From positions 62,001 through 126,000 of the forward strand of contig NZ_JAIWNC010000009.1 of assembly GCF_020216025.1 (NCBI RefSeq): a DNA stretch of 64,000 bases, in the 5' to 3' direction. Numbering within the stretch: position 1 is the stretch's first letter; each line of letters begins with the position of its first letter. This DNA comes from Jidongwangia harbinensis (GTDB lineage: Bacteria > Actinomycetota > Actinomycetes > Mycobacteriales > Micromonosporaceae). The notes below the pieces were generated by a model. It searched no databases, was not told the DNA's origin, and saw nothing but the letters and a program-made list of their open reading frames with translations. Of the stretch, positions 43,599 through 51,981 are shown piece after piece. The position numbers and the translations under genes are program-made.

Positions 43599-44708
43599 TC
43601 ACTCCGCGCCGGTGAACGCGTCGTACCGCACCCGGGTCGCGGGCACCCCCATCTCGGCCAGCCGGTGCAGCGTGGCCTGCACCATCGGCGCCGGCCCGGC
43701 CACGTAGAAGTCGTGGTCGCGCCATGGGCCGTGCCGGCCGACCACCTCGCTGATCGGGCCGTGCTCCCCGGGGAAGTCCGGGTCGTCGCTGGCCGCGCGG
43801 ACGATCGAGAGGTACGGGTACCGCGCGGCGATCCCGTCCAGGTGCGCCCGGTCGTAGAAGCCGTCGCCGCGGCGCTCGCCCCGGAACAGGTGCACCCACC
43901 GGGTCCGGTTGTACCGGGTCAGCTCGTCCAGCATCGCCTTCACCGGGGCGAGTCCGGTGCCGCCGGTGACGAACACGACGTCCCGGCGCGAGTGCGGGTC
44001 CAGCGTCATCGACCCCATCGGCGCGGCCAGCCGCAGCATGTCGCCCGGCCGCAGGAGCCGGACCAGCGCACTGGACACCCAGCCGCCGGTGTCCCGGACG
44101 TGGAAGTCCAGCGTGCCCGCCGGCCGGGGCGCGTTCGCCACCGAGTACGTGCGCCACAGCCGCGGCCGGTACCCGCACTCGACGCTCAGGTACTGCCCGG
44201 CCCGGAACCGCAACGGCTGCAACGGGCGGCAGGTGAACACCGCGACGTCCGGGCCGCGCCGCTCGTGACTCAGCACCTCGGCGTGCCAGTACGGCGGGTC
44301 CGTGTCGTCCGCCGCGCCCGCCGTCATCCGGTCCGCGATGAAGTCGTACACGTCGTTCCAGGCCTGTTCGTGCACCCCGGTCCAGTCCTCGCCGGCGTGG
44401 TGCCGGATCGCCTCCAGCAGGGCCGTCTTCACCCGGCCGAAGTGCTCCGGCCGGACGTGGTACTTGCGGTGGTCCCGGCCCAGCGCCCGCAGGTACGCGT
44501 CCACCCGCTCCCGGTCGCCGAACGTCCGCACCGCGGCCACGATCGCGCCCACCAGCCGTTCCCGCTGGACGTCCATGTGTACCGGGAACAGGTCCCGCAG
44601 CTGCGGATCGTCGAGGAACAGCCGGGCGTAGAACCGCTCGGCCACCCGGTCCCGGCGGTCGTCCACCAGCCCCCAGCTCTCCCGCAGGACCGTCGCCAGA
44701 TCGCCCAT
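43599..44708 (-). CDS. Flavohaemoglobin-like globin/ferredoxin-reductase protein
   Basis: 369 residues from ATG 44708. A globin domain (VLRESWGLVDDRRDRVAERFYARLF, LGRDHRKYHVRPEHF with the proximal-His region) covers ~1-135. An FAD domain follows (GQYLSVECGYRPRLWRTYSVANAP), then an NAD domain (VVFVTGGTGLAPVKAML, HDFYVAGPAPMV). It is somewhat shorter than E. coli Hmp (~396). Such enzymes oxidise NO to nitrate with NAD(P)H and O2. No ribosome-binding site is obvious at 44708, and the frame is open further upstream with only a TTG start. Confidence 0.88.
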   Translation of the reverse strand: MGDLATVLRESWGLVDDRRDRVAERFYARLFLDDPQLRDLFPVHMDVQRERLVGAIVAAVRTFGDRERVDAYLRALGRDHRKYHVRPEHFGRVKTALLEAIRHHAGEDWTGVHEQAWNDVYDFIADRMTAGAADDTDPPYWHAEVLSHERRGPDVAVFTCRPLQPLRFRAGQYLSVECGYRPRLWRTYSVANAPRPAGTLDFHVRDTGGWVSSALVRLLRPGDMLRLAAPMGSMTLDPHSRRDVVFVTGGTGLAPVKAMLDELTRYNRTRWVHLFRGERRGDGFYDRAHLDGIAARYPYLSIVRAASDDPDFPGEHGPISEVVGRHGPWRDHDFYVAGPAPMVQATLHRLAEMGVPATRVRYDAFTGAE

Positions 44709-44818
44709 GGGATCAGCGTCATCGAGCCCGGCCGGACGCGGCGCACGCGCTGTGCGATCCGGCGTCGTCGGCAAGGATGGAGGCCGGGCCGCCCGGGTCC
44801 GGTGGGGGGAGACCGCTC

Positions 44819-47179
44819 ATGATCGGCAAGGCCGTGTTCCCGGTGGAGCCCTGGCAGGTGCGCGAGGCGTCGTTCGACGTCGACCTGCTGGCCCAGACCG
44901 AGTCGGTGTTCGCGCTCGCCAACGGCCACGTCGGGGTGCGCGGCAACCTCGACGAGGGCGAGCCGCACGTCATCCCGGGCACCTACCTGAACTCGTTCTA
45001 CGAGGAACGCCCGCTGCCCTATCCGGAGGGCGGGTACGGCTATCCCGAGCAGGGACAGACCGTGGTCAACGTCACCAACGGCAAGCTGATCCGGCTGGTC
45101 GTCGACGACGAGCAGTTCCACGTCACGCACGGGCGGCTGCTGGCCCACGAGCGGGTTCTGGACCTGCGCGCCGGCGTACTCCGGCGCAGCGTCGACTGGG
45201 TCTCGCCGGCCGGCCGCCGGGTGCGGATCCGCAGCACCCGGCTGGTCTCCTTCACCCAGCGGTCGGTCGCCGCGGTGGCGTACGAGGTCGAGGCGGTCGA
45301 CCACGAGGTACGGATCACCGTGCAGTCCGCGCTGGTGGCGAACGAGGCGCAGCCCGGGACGTCGGCCGACCCCCGGGTCGCCGCCGCGCTGGACCGGCCG
45401 TTGCAGGCGGTGGAGCAGGACCAGGAACAGCACGGCGCGGTGCTGCTGCACCGGACCCGGTCCAGCGGGCTGCTGATGGCCGCCGGGATGGACCACGTGG
45501 TCGAGGCGCCGGCCGACTTCGACGAGGAGACCGACGTGCGCCCGGACTGGGCCCGGACCACCGTGGTGACCGTGCTGCGCCCCGGCGAACGGCTGCGCCT
45601 GGTCAAGTTCCTCGGCTACAGCTGGACGTCCAGCCGCTCCCCGCAGGCGGTCCGGGACCAGGCCGCGGCGGCGCTCACCGGCGCCCGGTACGCCGGCTGG
45701 GACGGCCTGTGCCGCGAGCAGCGGGCCTACCTCGACGACTTCTGGGACGCCGCGGACGTGGAGATCGACGGCGACGCGGTGCTGCAGCAGGCGGTCCGGT
45801 TCGGCCTGTTCCACGTGCTGCAGGCGGGCGCCCGCGCGGAACGGCGGGCCATCCCGGCCAAGGGCCTGACCGGACCGGGGTACGACGGGCACGCGTTCTG
45901 GGACACCGAGGGTTTCGTGCTGCCGCTGCTCACGTACGTCCTGCCCGGCGCCGCCGCGGACGCCCTGCGCTGGCGCCGGTCGATCCTGGACCTGGCCCGG
46001 CAGCGGGCCCGTACGCTCGGCCTGTCCGGCGCCGCGTTCCCGTGGCGGACCATCCACGGCGAGGAGTGCTCCGCCTACTGGCCGGCCGGCACCGCGGCGC
46101 TGCACCTGAACGCGGTGATCGCCCGCGCGGTGGAACGCTACCGGCAGGTCACCGGCGACCTCTCGGTGGAACGCGACTGCGGCCTGGAGATCCTGGTGGA
46201 GACGGCCCGGCTGTGGACGTCGTACGGGCACCACGACGCCGCGGGCGTCTGGCACGTCGACGGCGTGACCGGGCCCGACGAGTACAGCGCGGTCGCCGAC
46301 GACAACGTCTTCACCAACCTGATGGCCGCCGGGAATCTGCGGGCCGCCGCCGGCGCCTGCGACCGCCAGCCCGGCGCCGCGGAACGCCTCGGGGTCCGGC
46401 CGGACGAGATCCGCGCCTGGCTGGCCGCCGCGGACGCGGTGCACGTGCCGTACGACGAGCGCCTCGGTGTGCACGCCCAGTCGGAGGGCTTCACCCGGTA
46501 CGCCGCCTGGGACTTCGAGGCCACCCGCGACCAGCGGCCGCTGATGCTGCACGCGCCGTACTTCCAGCTCTACCGCCGGCAGGTGGTCAAGCAGGCCGAC
46601 CTGGCGCTGGCCATGCACTGGTGCCCGGAACCGTTCACCGCCGAGCAGACCGCCCGCAACGTCGACTACTACGAACGCATCACGGTGCGTGACTCGTCGC
46701 TGTCGGCGTGCACCCAGTCGGTCATGTGTGCCCAGGTCGGCCACCTCGAGCTGGCCCACGACTACGCCTGGGAGGCCGCCCTGGTCGACCTGCGCGACCT
46801 GCACGCCAACACCCGCGACGGGCTGCACATGGCGTCGCTGGCCGGGGCCTGGTCCACCCTCGTCGAGGGCTTCGGCGGCCTGCGTGAACGCGCCGACGTG
46901 CTGGCCCTGGCGCCGCGGCTGCCGGAGGGCATCGACCGGTTGCGGTTCCGGCTGCGGCACCACGGTCTGCGGCTGATCGTCGACGCCGACCACCGCACCG
47001 CCCGGATCACGCTGCACGGCGACCCGGGCGGGCGGCTGACCGTCCTGCTCTACGACGAGCGGGTCGAGGTGACCGTGGCGGAGCCGGTGGAGCGGCCCGT
47101 CGTGCCGATCAAGCCACTGCTCGGCGTTCCGGAGCAGCCTCCCGGCTCCGCCCCGCACCGGCACGGCGTCGACCCCTGA
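44819..47179 (+). CDS. Glycoside hydrolase family 65 protein (disaccharide phosphorylase type)
   Basis: 786 residues from ATG 44819, behind ggtggggggag. The N-terminal beta-sandwich (ESVFALANGHVGVRGNLDEGEPHVIPGTYLN) and the (alpha/alpha)6 barrel (GHAFWDTEGFVLPLLTYVLP, AAFPWRTIHGEECS) are typical. The catalytic acid Glu is in DGVTGPDEYSAV (~residue 488). KQADLALAMHWCPEPF and RDSSLSACTQSVMCAQVG form the phosphate and substrate region. Members phosphorolyse trehalose, maltose or kojibiose. No beta-phosphoglucomutase gene is adjacent, so the product sugar-1-phosphate must be used elsewhere. Confidence 0.9.
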   Translation: MIGKAVFPVEPWQVREASFDVDLLAQTESVFALANGHVGVRGNLDEGEPHVIPGTYLNSFYEERPLPYPEGGYGYPEQGQTVVNVTNGKLIRLVVDDEQFHVTHGRLLAHERVLDLRAGVLRRSVDWVSPAGRRVRIRSTRLVSFTQRSVAAVAYEVEAVDHEVRITVQSALVANEAQPGTSADPRVAAALDRPLQAVEQDQEQHGAVLLHRTRSSGLLMAAGMDHVVEAPADFDEETDVRPDWARTTVVTVLRPGERLRLVKFLGYSWTSSRSPQAVRDQAAAALTGARYAGWDGLCREQRAYLDDFWDAADVEIDGDAVLQQAVRFGLFHVLQAGARAERRAIPAKGLTGPGYDGHAFWDTEGFVLPLLTYVLPGAAADALRWRRSILDLARQRARTLGLSGAAFPWRTIHGEECSAYWPAGTAALHLNAVIARAVERYRQVTGDLSVERDCGLEILVETARLWTSYGHHDAAGVWHVDGVTGPDEYSAVADDNVFTNLMAAGNLRAAAGACDRQPGAAERLGVRPDEIRAWLAAADAVHVPYDERLGVHAQSEGFTRYAAWDFEATRDQRPLMLHAPYFQLYRRQVVKQADLALAMHWCPEPFTAEQTARNVDYYERITVRDSSLSACTQSVMCAQVGHLELAHDYAWEAALVDLRDLHANTRDGLHMASLAGAWSTLVEGFGGLRERADVLALAPRLPEGIDRLRFRLRHHGLRLIVDADHRTARITLHGDPGGRLTVLLYDERVEVTVAEPVERPVVPIKPLLGVPEQPPGSAPHRHGVDP

Positions 47180-47199
47180 CCCGGCGCCGGCATGCCGGT

Positions 47200-47224
47200 G
47201 GGCGGCACCCGATGGGTGCCGCCC
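47200..47224. terminator. Bidirectional hairpin terminator
   Basis: A perfect 11-bp stem (gggcggcaccc and its complement) with a 3-base loop stands between the convergent GH65 and DoxX genes. Confidence 0.85.
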
Positions 47225-47240
47225 GGTCGGCGCGACCCGG

Positions 47241-47834
47241 TCACTGGAGCCAGGGCAGTCGCTGCACCAGGGGGAGCCGGGCCCAGAACCGGCCCAGGCC
47301 GAGGGTGTTGCCGGCGGTGGTGAGGGCGAGGACGATCAGGACACCGGCGTAGATGAGGTGGTCGTCCATGAACGGGTTGTTCTCGGGCGGCAGCACCGCG
47401 GTCCACATGGCGACCAGCAGGACCGATCCGGCGACCGCGGCGACGCGCACGCCGATGCCGAGGATCAGGGCGGTGCCGATCGCGGCGAGGCCGGTCATGA
47501 ACAGCCAGTCGGCCCAGGTGGCGCCGGCGAAGCTGCGGTAGAAGTCGGCGAAGGGTCCGGCGACGGCGTTGCCGAGGAAGCCCTTGGTGGGGCTGCCGCC
47601 GTTGATCCAGGCGTTCTTCTCCGGGGTGGCGAAGCCGAGCCCGAACAGCTTGTCGATGAAGGCCCAGAGGAACACCCAGCCGAGCGAGAGGCGCAGCGCC
47701 GCGAGGGTATAGCGGGTGGCCTTGCTCCGGGTGGTCTCGGTGACGGTCGCTCCGGCCGCGCCGATGGTCACCATGCTGCCGTCGCGCTCGGTGGTGATGT
47801 GGCTGTCGGAGGTGGGGAACTGGGTGGCGGTCAT
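47241..47834 (-). CDS. DoxX-family membrane protein
   Basis: 197 residues from ATG 47834; GTG 47843 would place the agagga ribosome-binding site too close. After a ~35-residue hydrophilic start come four helices: TLAALRLSLGWVFLWAFIDKLFG, WLFMTGLAAIGTALILGIGV, VAGSVLLVAMWTAVLP and LIYAGVLIVLALTTAG. The DoxX pattern 'R-x-x-x-G-x-x-F-x-x-x-x-x-x-K' is present at the start of helix 1. It probably takes part in a membrane redox complex. It follows the second Acg gene on the same strand after 117 bases containing a DevR-box-like site. Confidence 0.85.
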   Translation of the reverse strand: MTATQFPTSDSHITTERDGSMVTIGAAGATVTETTRSKATRYTLAALRLSLGWVFLWAFIDKLFGLGFATPEKNAWINGGSPTKGFLGNAVAGPFADFYRSFAGATWADWLFMTGLAAIGTALILGIGVRVAAVAGSVLLVAMWTAVLPPENNPFMDDHLIYAGVLIVLALTTAGNTLGLGRFWARLPLVQRLPWLQ

Positions 47835-47921
47835 GGTGTCCACGTCCTCTCGTGTCGTCGTGGCACCTCTATTTCATCCGCCGCGCCTCCCGGTGATCAG
47901 TGCCGGCGTACCGGTCCTGAC

Positions 47922-47935
47922 GGGACCTTCGGCCC
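47922..47935 (-). promoter_or_regulatory. Candidate DevR/DosR box upstream of DoxX
   Basis: GGGACCTTCGGCCC (plus-strand reading) matches 11 of 14 positions of the DosR core and lies 87 bases before the DoxX ATG. Confidence 0.6.
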
Positions 47936-47951
47936 CCGGGCGCCGGGACCG

Positions 47952-48932
47952 TCAGTCCTCAACCTCGACCACCTGCCCGGCGTCCAGCCGGGGCGTCGGC
48001 GCCGGGCCGGCGTGCTCCGGGTCGCCGTGGCCGAGGCGCACCACCAGGTACGGGAAGCCGAGGTCGCCGAGCATGTGGCGGAGCGCCTGGCGGGTGAACG
48101 GGACCTCCACCGGGCTGCTGATCGGCAGCACCGTGACCGTGTTCCCGGCGGCGGTCAGCCACAGCGCGCTGAGTGCCTCGCCGGCCCGCAGCCAGTCGCC
48201 CGGTTCGTCGCCGGCGCCGTACAGCACCGCGTACGTCGCCGCGGTGTCGTGCCCGGCGCCCGCCCGGAGCGTGCCCGGGGCGGGGAACTCCCGCTCGGCG
48301 ACCGTGGTCTGCGGCGGTTCGGCCGGAATCGCGCTGCCCGGGATGCCGGTGCCCGCGGGCCGGTCGCCGCCGACCCAGTCCGCGGTCTCGGACCGCAGGT
48401 CGTCGTCGCCGGCCTGGGCCTTCTGCGCCTGTTCTACCAGCACCGCCAGCTCGATCACCTGGTCGGAGTTCAGCACGTGGGTGCGGATGCCGGCGGTGCC
48501 GGCCGCGGCGATCAGCGGCTGCACGGCGTCGTCGGTGAGCGGTTCCTCGGTGACGGTGCGGCGGTCGGTCCGGCGTACCCGCATCATCTGGACCAGCCGC
48601 ACGGCGGCCAGGTCGGTCGCGCCGTGTGCCTCGGCCCGGATCACCGCGAGCGGCTCGCCGGCCGGCCGGTCCACCCGGTGGGTCCAGCCGTCGGCGGCCA
48701 GCGCCACCCGGGCGTGGTGCAGCGCGGTGCCGCAGCTCAGCAGCATCATCCGGCCCTCCGGGTCGCCGGTGCGCAGCTGCCGTCGGGTGGCGGCGTGCAG
48801 TTCGAGCGTGTCGGCCCGCACCACCCAGCGCCACGGCTGGGTGTTGTGGATCGACGGGGCGTGCCGGGCCGCGTCGGCCGCCTGCATCAGTGCCTGCTTC
48901 GGCGCCGCGTGGGCCGCCGTCTCGCCGCTCAT
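47952..48932 (-). CDS. Second Acg-family nitroreductase-like FMN protein
   Basis: 326 residues, ATG with ggagg five bases upstream. HAPSIHNTQPWRWVV, LLSCGTALHHARVALAADGW, RVRRTDRRTVTEE and YAVLYGAGDEPGDWLRAGEALSALWL match the paralogue at 29.6 kb and mycobacterial Acg-type proteins. It lacks the repeat insert of that paralogue. Only a weak DevR half-site (gggac at 48999-49003) precedes it. With DoxX downstream and the metal ATPase divergent, it resembles part of a stress island. Confidence 0.88.
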   Translation of the reverse strand: MSGETAAHAAPKQALMQAADAARHAPSIHNTQPWRWVVRADTLELHAATRRQLRTGDPEGRMMLLSCGTALHHARVALAADGWTHRVDRPAGEPLAVIRAEAHGATDLAAVRLVQMMRVRRTDRRTVTEEPLTDDAVQPLIAAAGTAGIRTHVLNSDQVIELAVLVEQAQKAQAGDDDLRSETADWVGGDRPAGTGIPGSAIPAEPPQTTVAEREFPAPGTLRAGAGHDTAATYAVLYGAGDEPGDWLRAGEALSALWLTAAGNTVTVLPISSPVEVPFTRQALRHMLGDLGFPYLVVRLGHGDPEHAGPAPTPRLDAGQVVEVED

Positions 48933-49013
48933 GTGTGCCTCCGACTGACGTGGGTGGTACCGCTTCACCCTGTCATCAACGACGGGCCGGCGCGAGCAGG
49001 GACGCTTGCCATG

Positions 49014-49028
49014 TACCCCCGGGGGGTA
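49014..49028 (+). promoter_or_regulatory. CsoR-type copper operator
   Basis: TACCCCCGGGGGGTA is a perfect palindrome with 7-bp arms around one base, matching the G/C-tract operators of CsoR copper repressors. It lies 26 bases before the start codon of the copper-ATPase gene. Confidence 0.75.
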
Positions 49029-49054
49029 TAAGTTTCCGGGCGGAGGTGGCGAGG

Positions 49055-51160
49055 ATGCGACACGGCGACGACAGCCACGCGGGCCCGACGCACCACGGAG
49101 AACACGACGGGCGGGCCGGTCACGACCAGCACGCCGGGCACGATCCGGAGGTGTTCCGGCGGAAGTTCTGGCTGAGCCTGGCGCTCACCGTGCCGATCGT
49201 GCTGACCAGCCACATGGTGATGGACTGGTTCGGCTACACCCTCGACGTCCCGGGCGCCGACTGGGTCGGGCCGGTGCTCGGCACCGTGGTCTTCGTCCAC
49301 GGTGGCCGGCCCTTCCTCGCCGGAGCGGTCCGGGAGATCCGCGACCGCGCGCCGGGCATGATGCTGCTGATCTCGATGGCCGTCACGGTCGCGTACGCCG
49401 CCTCGCTCGCCACCAGCCTGGGCCTGTTCGACCTGGACTTCTGGTGGGAACTGTCGGCCCTGGTCACCATCATGCTGCTCGGCCACTGGCAGGAGATGAA
49501 GGCGATCGGCCAGGCCCAGGGCGCGCTGACCGCGCTGGCCGCGCTGCTGCCGGACGACGCCGAGCGGCTGGTCGGCGACGGTGCCGGCGACAGCGGCGGC
49601 GGGGTGCTGGAGCGGGTGCCGGTGGGTGCGCTGGCCGTCGGCGACACCGTGCTGGTGCGGTCCGGCTCCCGGGTGCCGGCCGACGGGCGGATCGTGGACG
49701 GCGCCGCGGAACTCGACGAGTCGATGATCACCGGCGAGTCCCGGCCGGTGCCGCGCGGGGTGGGGGACCGGGTCGTGGCCGGCACCGTGGCCACCGACTC
49801 GGCGGTCCGGGTGCGGGTCGACGCGATCGGTGCGGACACCGCACTGGCCGGGATCGGCCGGCTGGTCGCTCAGGCGCAGGCGTCCGGCGGGCGGGCCCAG
49901 GCGCTCGCGGACCGCTTCGCCGCCTGGCTGTTCTACGTCGCGGTGGCGGCCGCCGTGGTCACCGTCGCGGCCTGGACGGCACTCGGCGAACCGGAGCAGG
50001 CCGTCGTCCGTACCGTCACGGTTCTGGTCATCGCCTGCCCGCACGCGCTCGGCCTGGCCATTCCGCTGGTGATCGCGCTGTCCACCGCGGTGTCGGCCCG
50101 GGCCGGCATCCTGGTCAAGGACCGGCTCGCGCTGGAACGGATGCGCACCGTCGACGCCGTGCTGTTCGACAAGACCGGCACGCTCACCCGGGGCCGGCAC
50201 ACCGTCACCGCCGTGGCGGCGGCCGGTGGCGCCACCGAGGACGAGGTGCTGCGGCTGGCCGGGGCGGTCGAGGCGGACAGCGAGCATCCGCTGGCCCGGG
50301 CGCTCGCCGGCCTCGCCCACCGGCGGGGGCTGCGCGCCACGGCCACCGGCTTCCGGTCGCTGACCGGGCGCGGGGTGCGCGCCACGGTCGACGGCACCGG
50401 GTACGCGGTGGGCGGCCCGGCGCTGCTGCGGGAGCTCGGCGCCGTCGTGCCGGACGCCCTGGCCGGCCCGGCGGTGGACTGGTCCCGGCGCGGCGCCGCG
50501 GTCCTGCACCTGGTGCGGGTCTCCGGCCCGGGGGCGCCCGCGGTGCTCGGCGCGTTCGGTCTGGAGGACGAGATCCGGCCGGAGGCGCGGGCGGCGGTCG
50601 ACGAGCTGCGCCGGCAGGGGGTGGGCACCCTGGTCCTGATCACCGGCGATGCCCGCCCGGTCGCCGAGGCGGTCGCCGCCGATCTGGGTCTGGACGAGGT
50701 GTTCGCCGAGGTGCTGCCGGCCGACAAGGACCGGGCGGTGGCCGGCCTGCAGGCCCGCGGGCTGACCGTGGCGATGGTCGGCGACGGGGTGAACGACGCG
50801 CCGGCCCTGGCCCGCGCGGACGTCGGCCTGGCCATCGGCGCCGGCACCGACGTGGCGATCGAGTCGGCGGGCGTGGTGCTCGCGTCGTCCGACCCGCGCG
50901 GGGTGCCGGCGGTGATCCGGCTGTCCCGGGCCACGTACCGCAAGATGGTGCAGAACCTGGCCTGGGCGGCCGGCTACAACGTGGTGACCATTCCGCTGGC
51001 GGCGGGCGTGCTGGCCGGGGCCGGGGTGTCGCTGAGCCCGGCGGTGGGTGCGGTCCTCATGTCGGCCTCGACCATCGTGGTAGCGCTCAACGCCCAGCTG
51101 TTGCGGCGGGTCCGGCTGACCGGGGAGCGTCACCCGAGCGGAAAAAAGCCGCGAATCTGA
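49055..51160 (+). CDS. copB: CopB-type copper/silver P-type ATPase
   Basis: 701 residues, ATG with ggaggt seven bases upstream. The N-terminus is His-rich (DDSHAGPTHHGEHDG, HDQHAGHD), and the intramembrane metal site is CPH (VIACPHALGL, ~328-330) rather than CPC, the mark of the CopB (P1B-3) group. Actuator motif ITGESRPVP, phosphorylated Asp ~372 in FDKTGTLTRG, and hinge MVGDGVNDAPAL complete the enzyme. It exports Cu or Ag at the expense of ATP. The CsoR-type operator upstream indicates copper induction, though no csoR gene is in the window. Confidence 0.94.
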   Translation: MRHGDDSHAGPTHHGEHDGRAGHDQHAGHDPEVFRRKFWLSLALTVPIVLTSHMVMDWFGYTLDVPGADWVGPVLGTVVFVHGGRPFLAGAVREIRDRAPGMMLLISMAVTVAYAASLATSLGLFDLDFWWELSALVTIMLLGHWQEMKAIGQAQGALTALAALLPDDAERLVGDGAGDSGGGVLERVPVGALAVGDTVLVRSGSRVPADGRIVDGAAELDESMITGESRPVPRGVGDRVVAGTVATDSAVRVRVDAIGADTALAGIGRLVAQAQASGGRAQALADRFAAWLFYVAVAAAVVTVAAWTALGEPEQAVVRTVTVLVIACPHALGLAIPLVIALSTAVSARAGILVKDRLALERMRTVDAVLFDKTGTLTRGRHTVTAVAAAGGATEDEVLRLAGAVEADSEHPLARALAGLAHRRGLRATATGFRSLTGRGVRATVDGTGYAVGGPALLRELGAVVPDALAGPAVDWSRRGAAVLHLVRVSGPGAPAVLGAFGLEDEIRPEARAAVDELRRQGVGTLVLITGDARPVAEAVAADLGLDEVFAEVLPADKDRAVAGLQARGLTVAMVGDGVNDAPALARADVGLAIGAGTDVAIESAGVVLASSDPRGVPAVIRLSRATYRKMVQNLAWAAGYNVVTIPLAAGVLAGAGVSLSPAVGAVLMSASTIVVALNAQLLRRVRLTGERHPSGKKPRI

Positions 51161-51179
51161 CCCATCCGCCGATCGTCGT

Positions 51180-51240
51180 CCCCCGAATCTCTACTGAATT
51201 GTCCTTTTAGTGGCTTCCGCGGAAGCCCAGCATTCGGGGG
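51180..51240. repeat. Nested inverted repeats upstream of the CHRD gene
   Basis: An outer 9-bp pair (cccccgaat at 51180-51188 and its complement at 51232-51240) encloses a perfect 16-bp palindrome, ggcttccgcggaagcc (51212-51227). It occupies nearly all of the 86-bp gap and ends six bases before the ATG, so it could be a terminator for copB, an operator, or a leader hairpin controlling translation. Confidence 0.7.
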
Positions 51241-51246
51241 TTCGAC

Positions 51247-51927
51247 ATGAACGTACGGAGCAGGATCGGCGCGACGGTCTTCGGCGTGGCGGCGCTCACC
51301 GCCGGCCTCGCCGCACCGGCGCAGGCACACGACGACCACGGCGGGCACGGCGGGCACGGCACGACCGGCGTCCAGGTGGCCGTCGACAATCGCACCACCA
51401 TCGCGTTCGCGCAGCTCGGCAGCCTGAACAAGTCCCGCGCCCACGGCATCGCGACGGTGCAGGTGCGGGGCACCAAGGTCGACGTCCGGCTGGTGGTCAC
51501 CGGCCTGTTGCGCCGCGCCCCGCACGCGATGCACTTCCACGCCGGGGCGAAGGGCAAGTGCCCGACCGGGCGCGCCGACAGCAACCGGGACGGCGTGGTG
51601 AGCGTGACCGAGGGGCATCCGTTCTACGGCGGCGTGGTCACGTCGCTGACCACCTCCGGCGACACCAGCCCGAAGAGCGCGCTGGCGATCGACCGGTTCC
51701 CGACCGCCCCCAAGGGCGCGGTCGTCTACGAGCGGCAGCTCACCGTGAGCGCGGAGGTGGCGTCCAAGATCCGTAAGCGCAACGCGGTGCTGGTGGTGCA
51801 CGGTGTGGACAGCAACCGCAGCGGTGCCTACGACGGGTCGCTGAAGAGCGACCTGGACCCGTCCCTGCCGATGGAGGCGACCGCGCCGGCCGCCTGCGGC
51901 ACGATCAACCCGCTGGTCACGCTCTGA
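51247..51927 (+). CDS. Secreted CHRD-domain protein
   Basis: 226 residues. Signal peptide (ATVFGVAALTAGLAAPAQA), then a His/Gly stretch (HDDHGGHGGHG) that could bind metal. The CHRD-like beta domain has HGIATVQVRGTKVDVRLVVTGLLRRAPHAMHFHAG; the 'MHFH' pattern is typical. NSNRDGVV-like and DSNRSGAYDG loops look calcium-binding. CHRD proteins resemble Cu/Zn superoxide dismutase in fold and are usually secreted with unknown role. The His-rich start and the copper ATPase upstream make metal binding plausible. Confidence 0.75.
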   Translation: MNVRSRIGATVFGVAALTAGLAAPAQAHDDHGGHGGHGTTGVQVAVDNRTTIAFAQLGSLNKSRAHGIATVQVRGTKVDVRLVVTGLLRRAPHAMHFHAGAKGKCPTGRADSNRDGVVSVTEGHPFYGGVVTSLTTSGDTSPKSALAIDRFPTAPKGAVVYERQLTVSAEVASKIRKRNAVLVVHGVDSNRSGAYDGSLKSDLDPSLPMEATAPAACGTINPLVTL

Positions 51928-51945
51928 CCACGGTCGCCCGATGAC

Positions 51946-51978
51946 ACCCGGCCCGCCGCACCGCGCGGCGGGCCGGGT
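51946..51978. terminator. Bidirectional hairpin terminator
   Basis: A perfect 13-bp stem (acccggcccgccg and its complement) with a 7-base loop lies between the convergent CHRD and VIT/VWA genes. Confidence 0.88.
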
Positions 51979-51981
51979 CGG

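Noticed and set aside
48999..49012. Weak DevR-like sequence upstream of the second Acg gene
   Set aside because: Only one half-site (GGGAC) is intact and about 8 of 14 positions match, which chance allows at this base composition.
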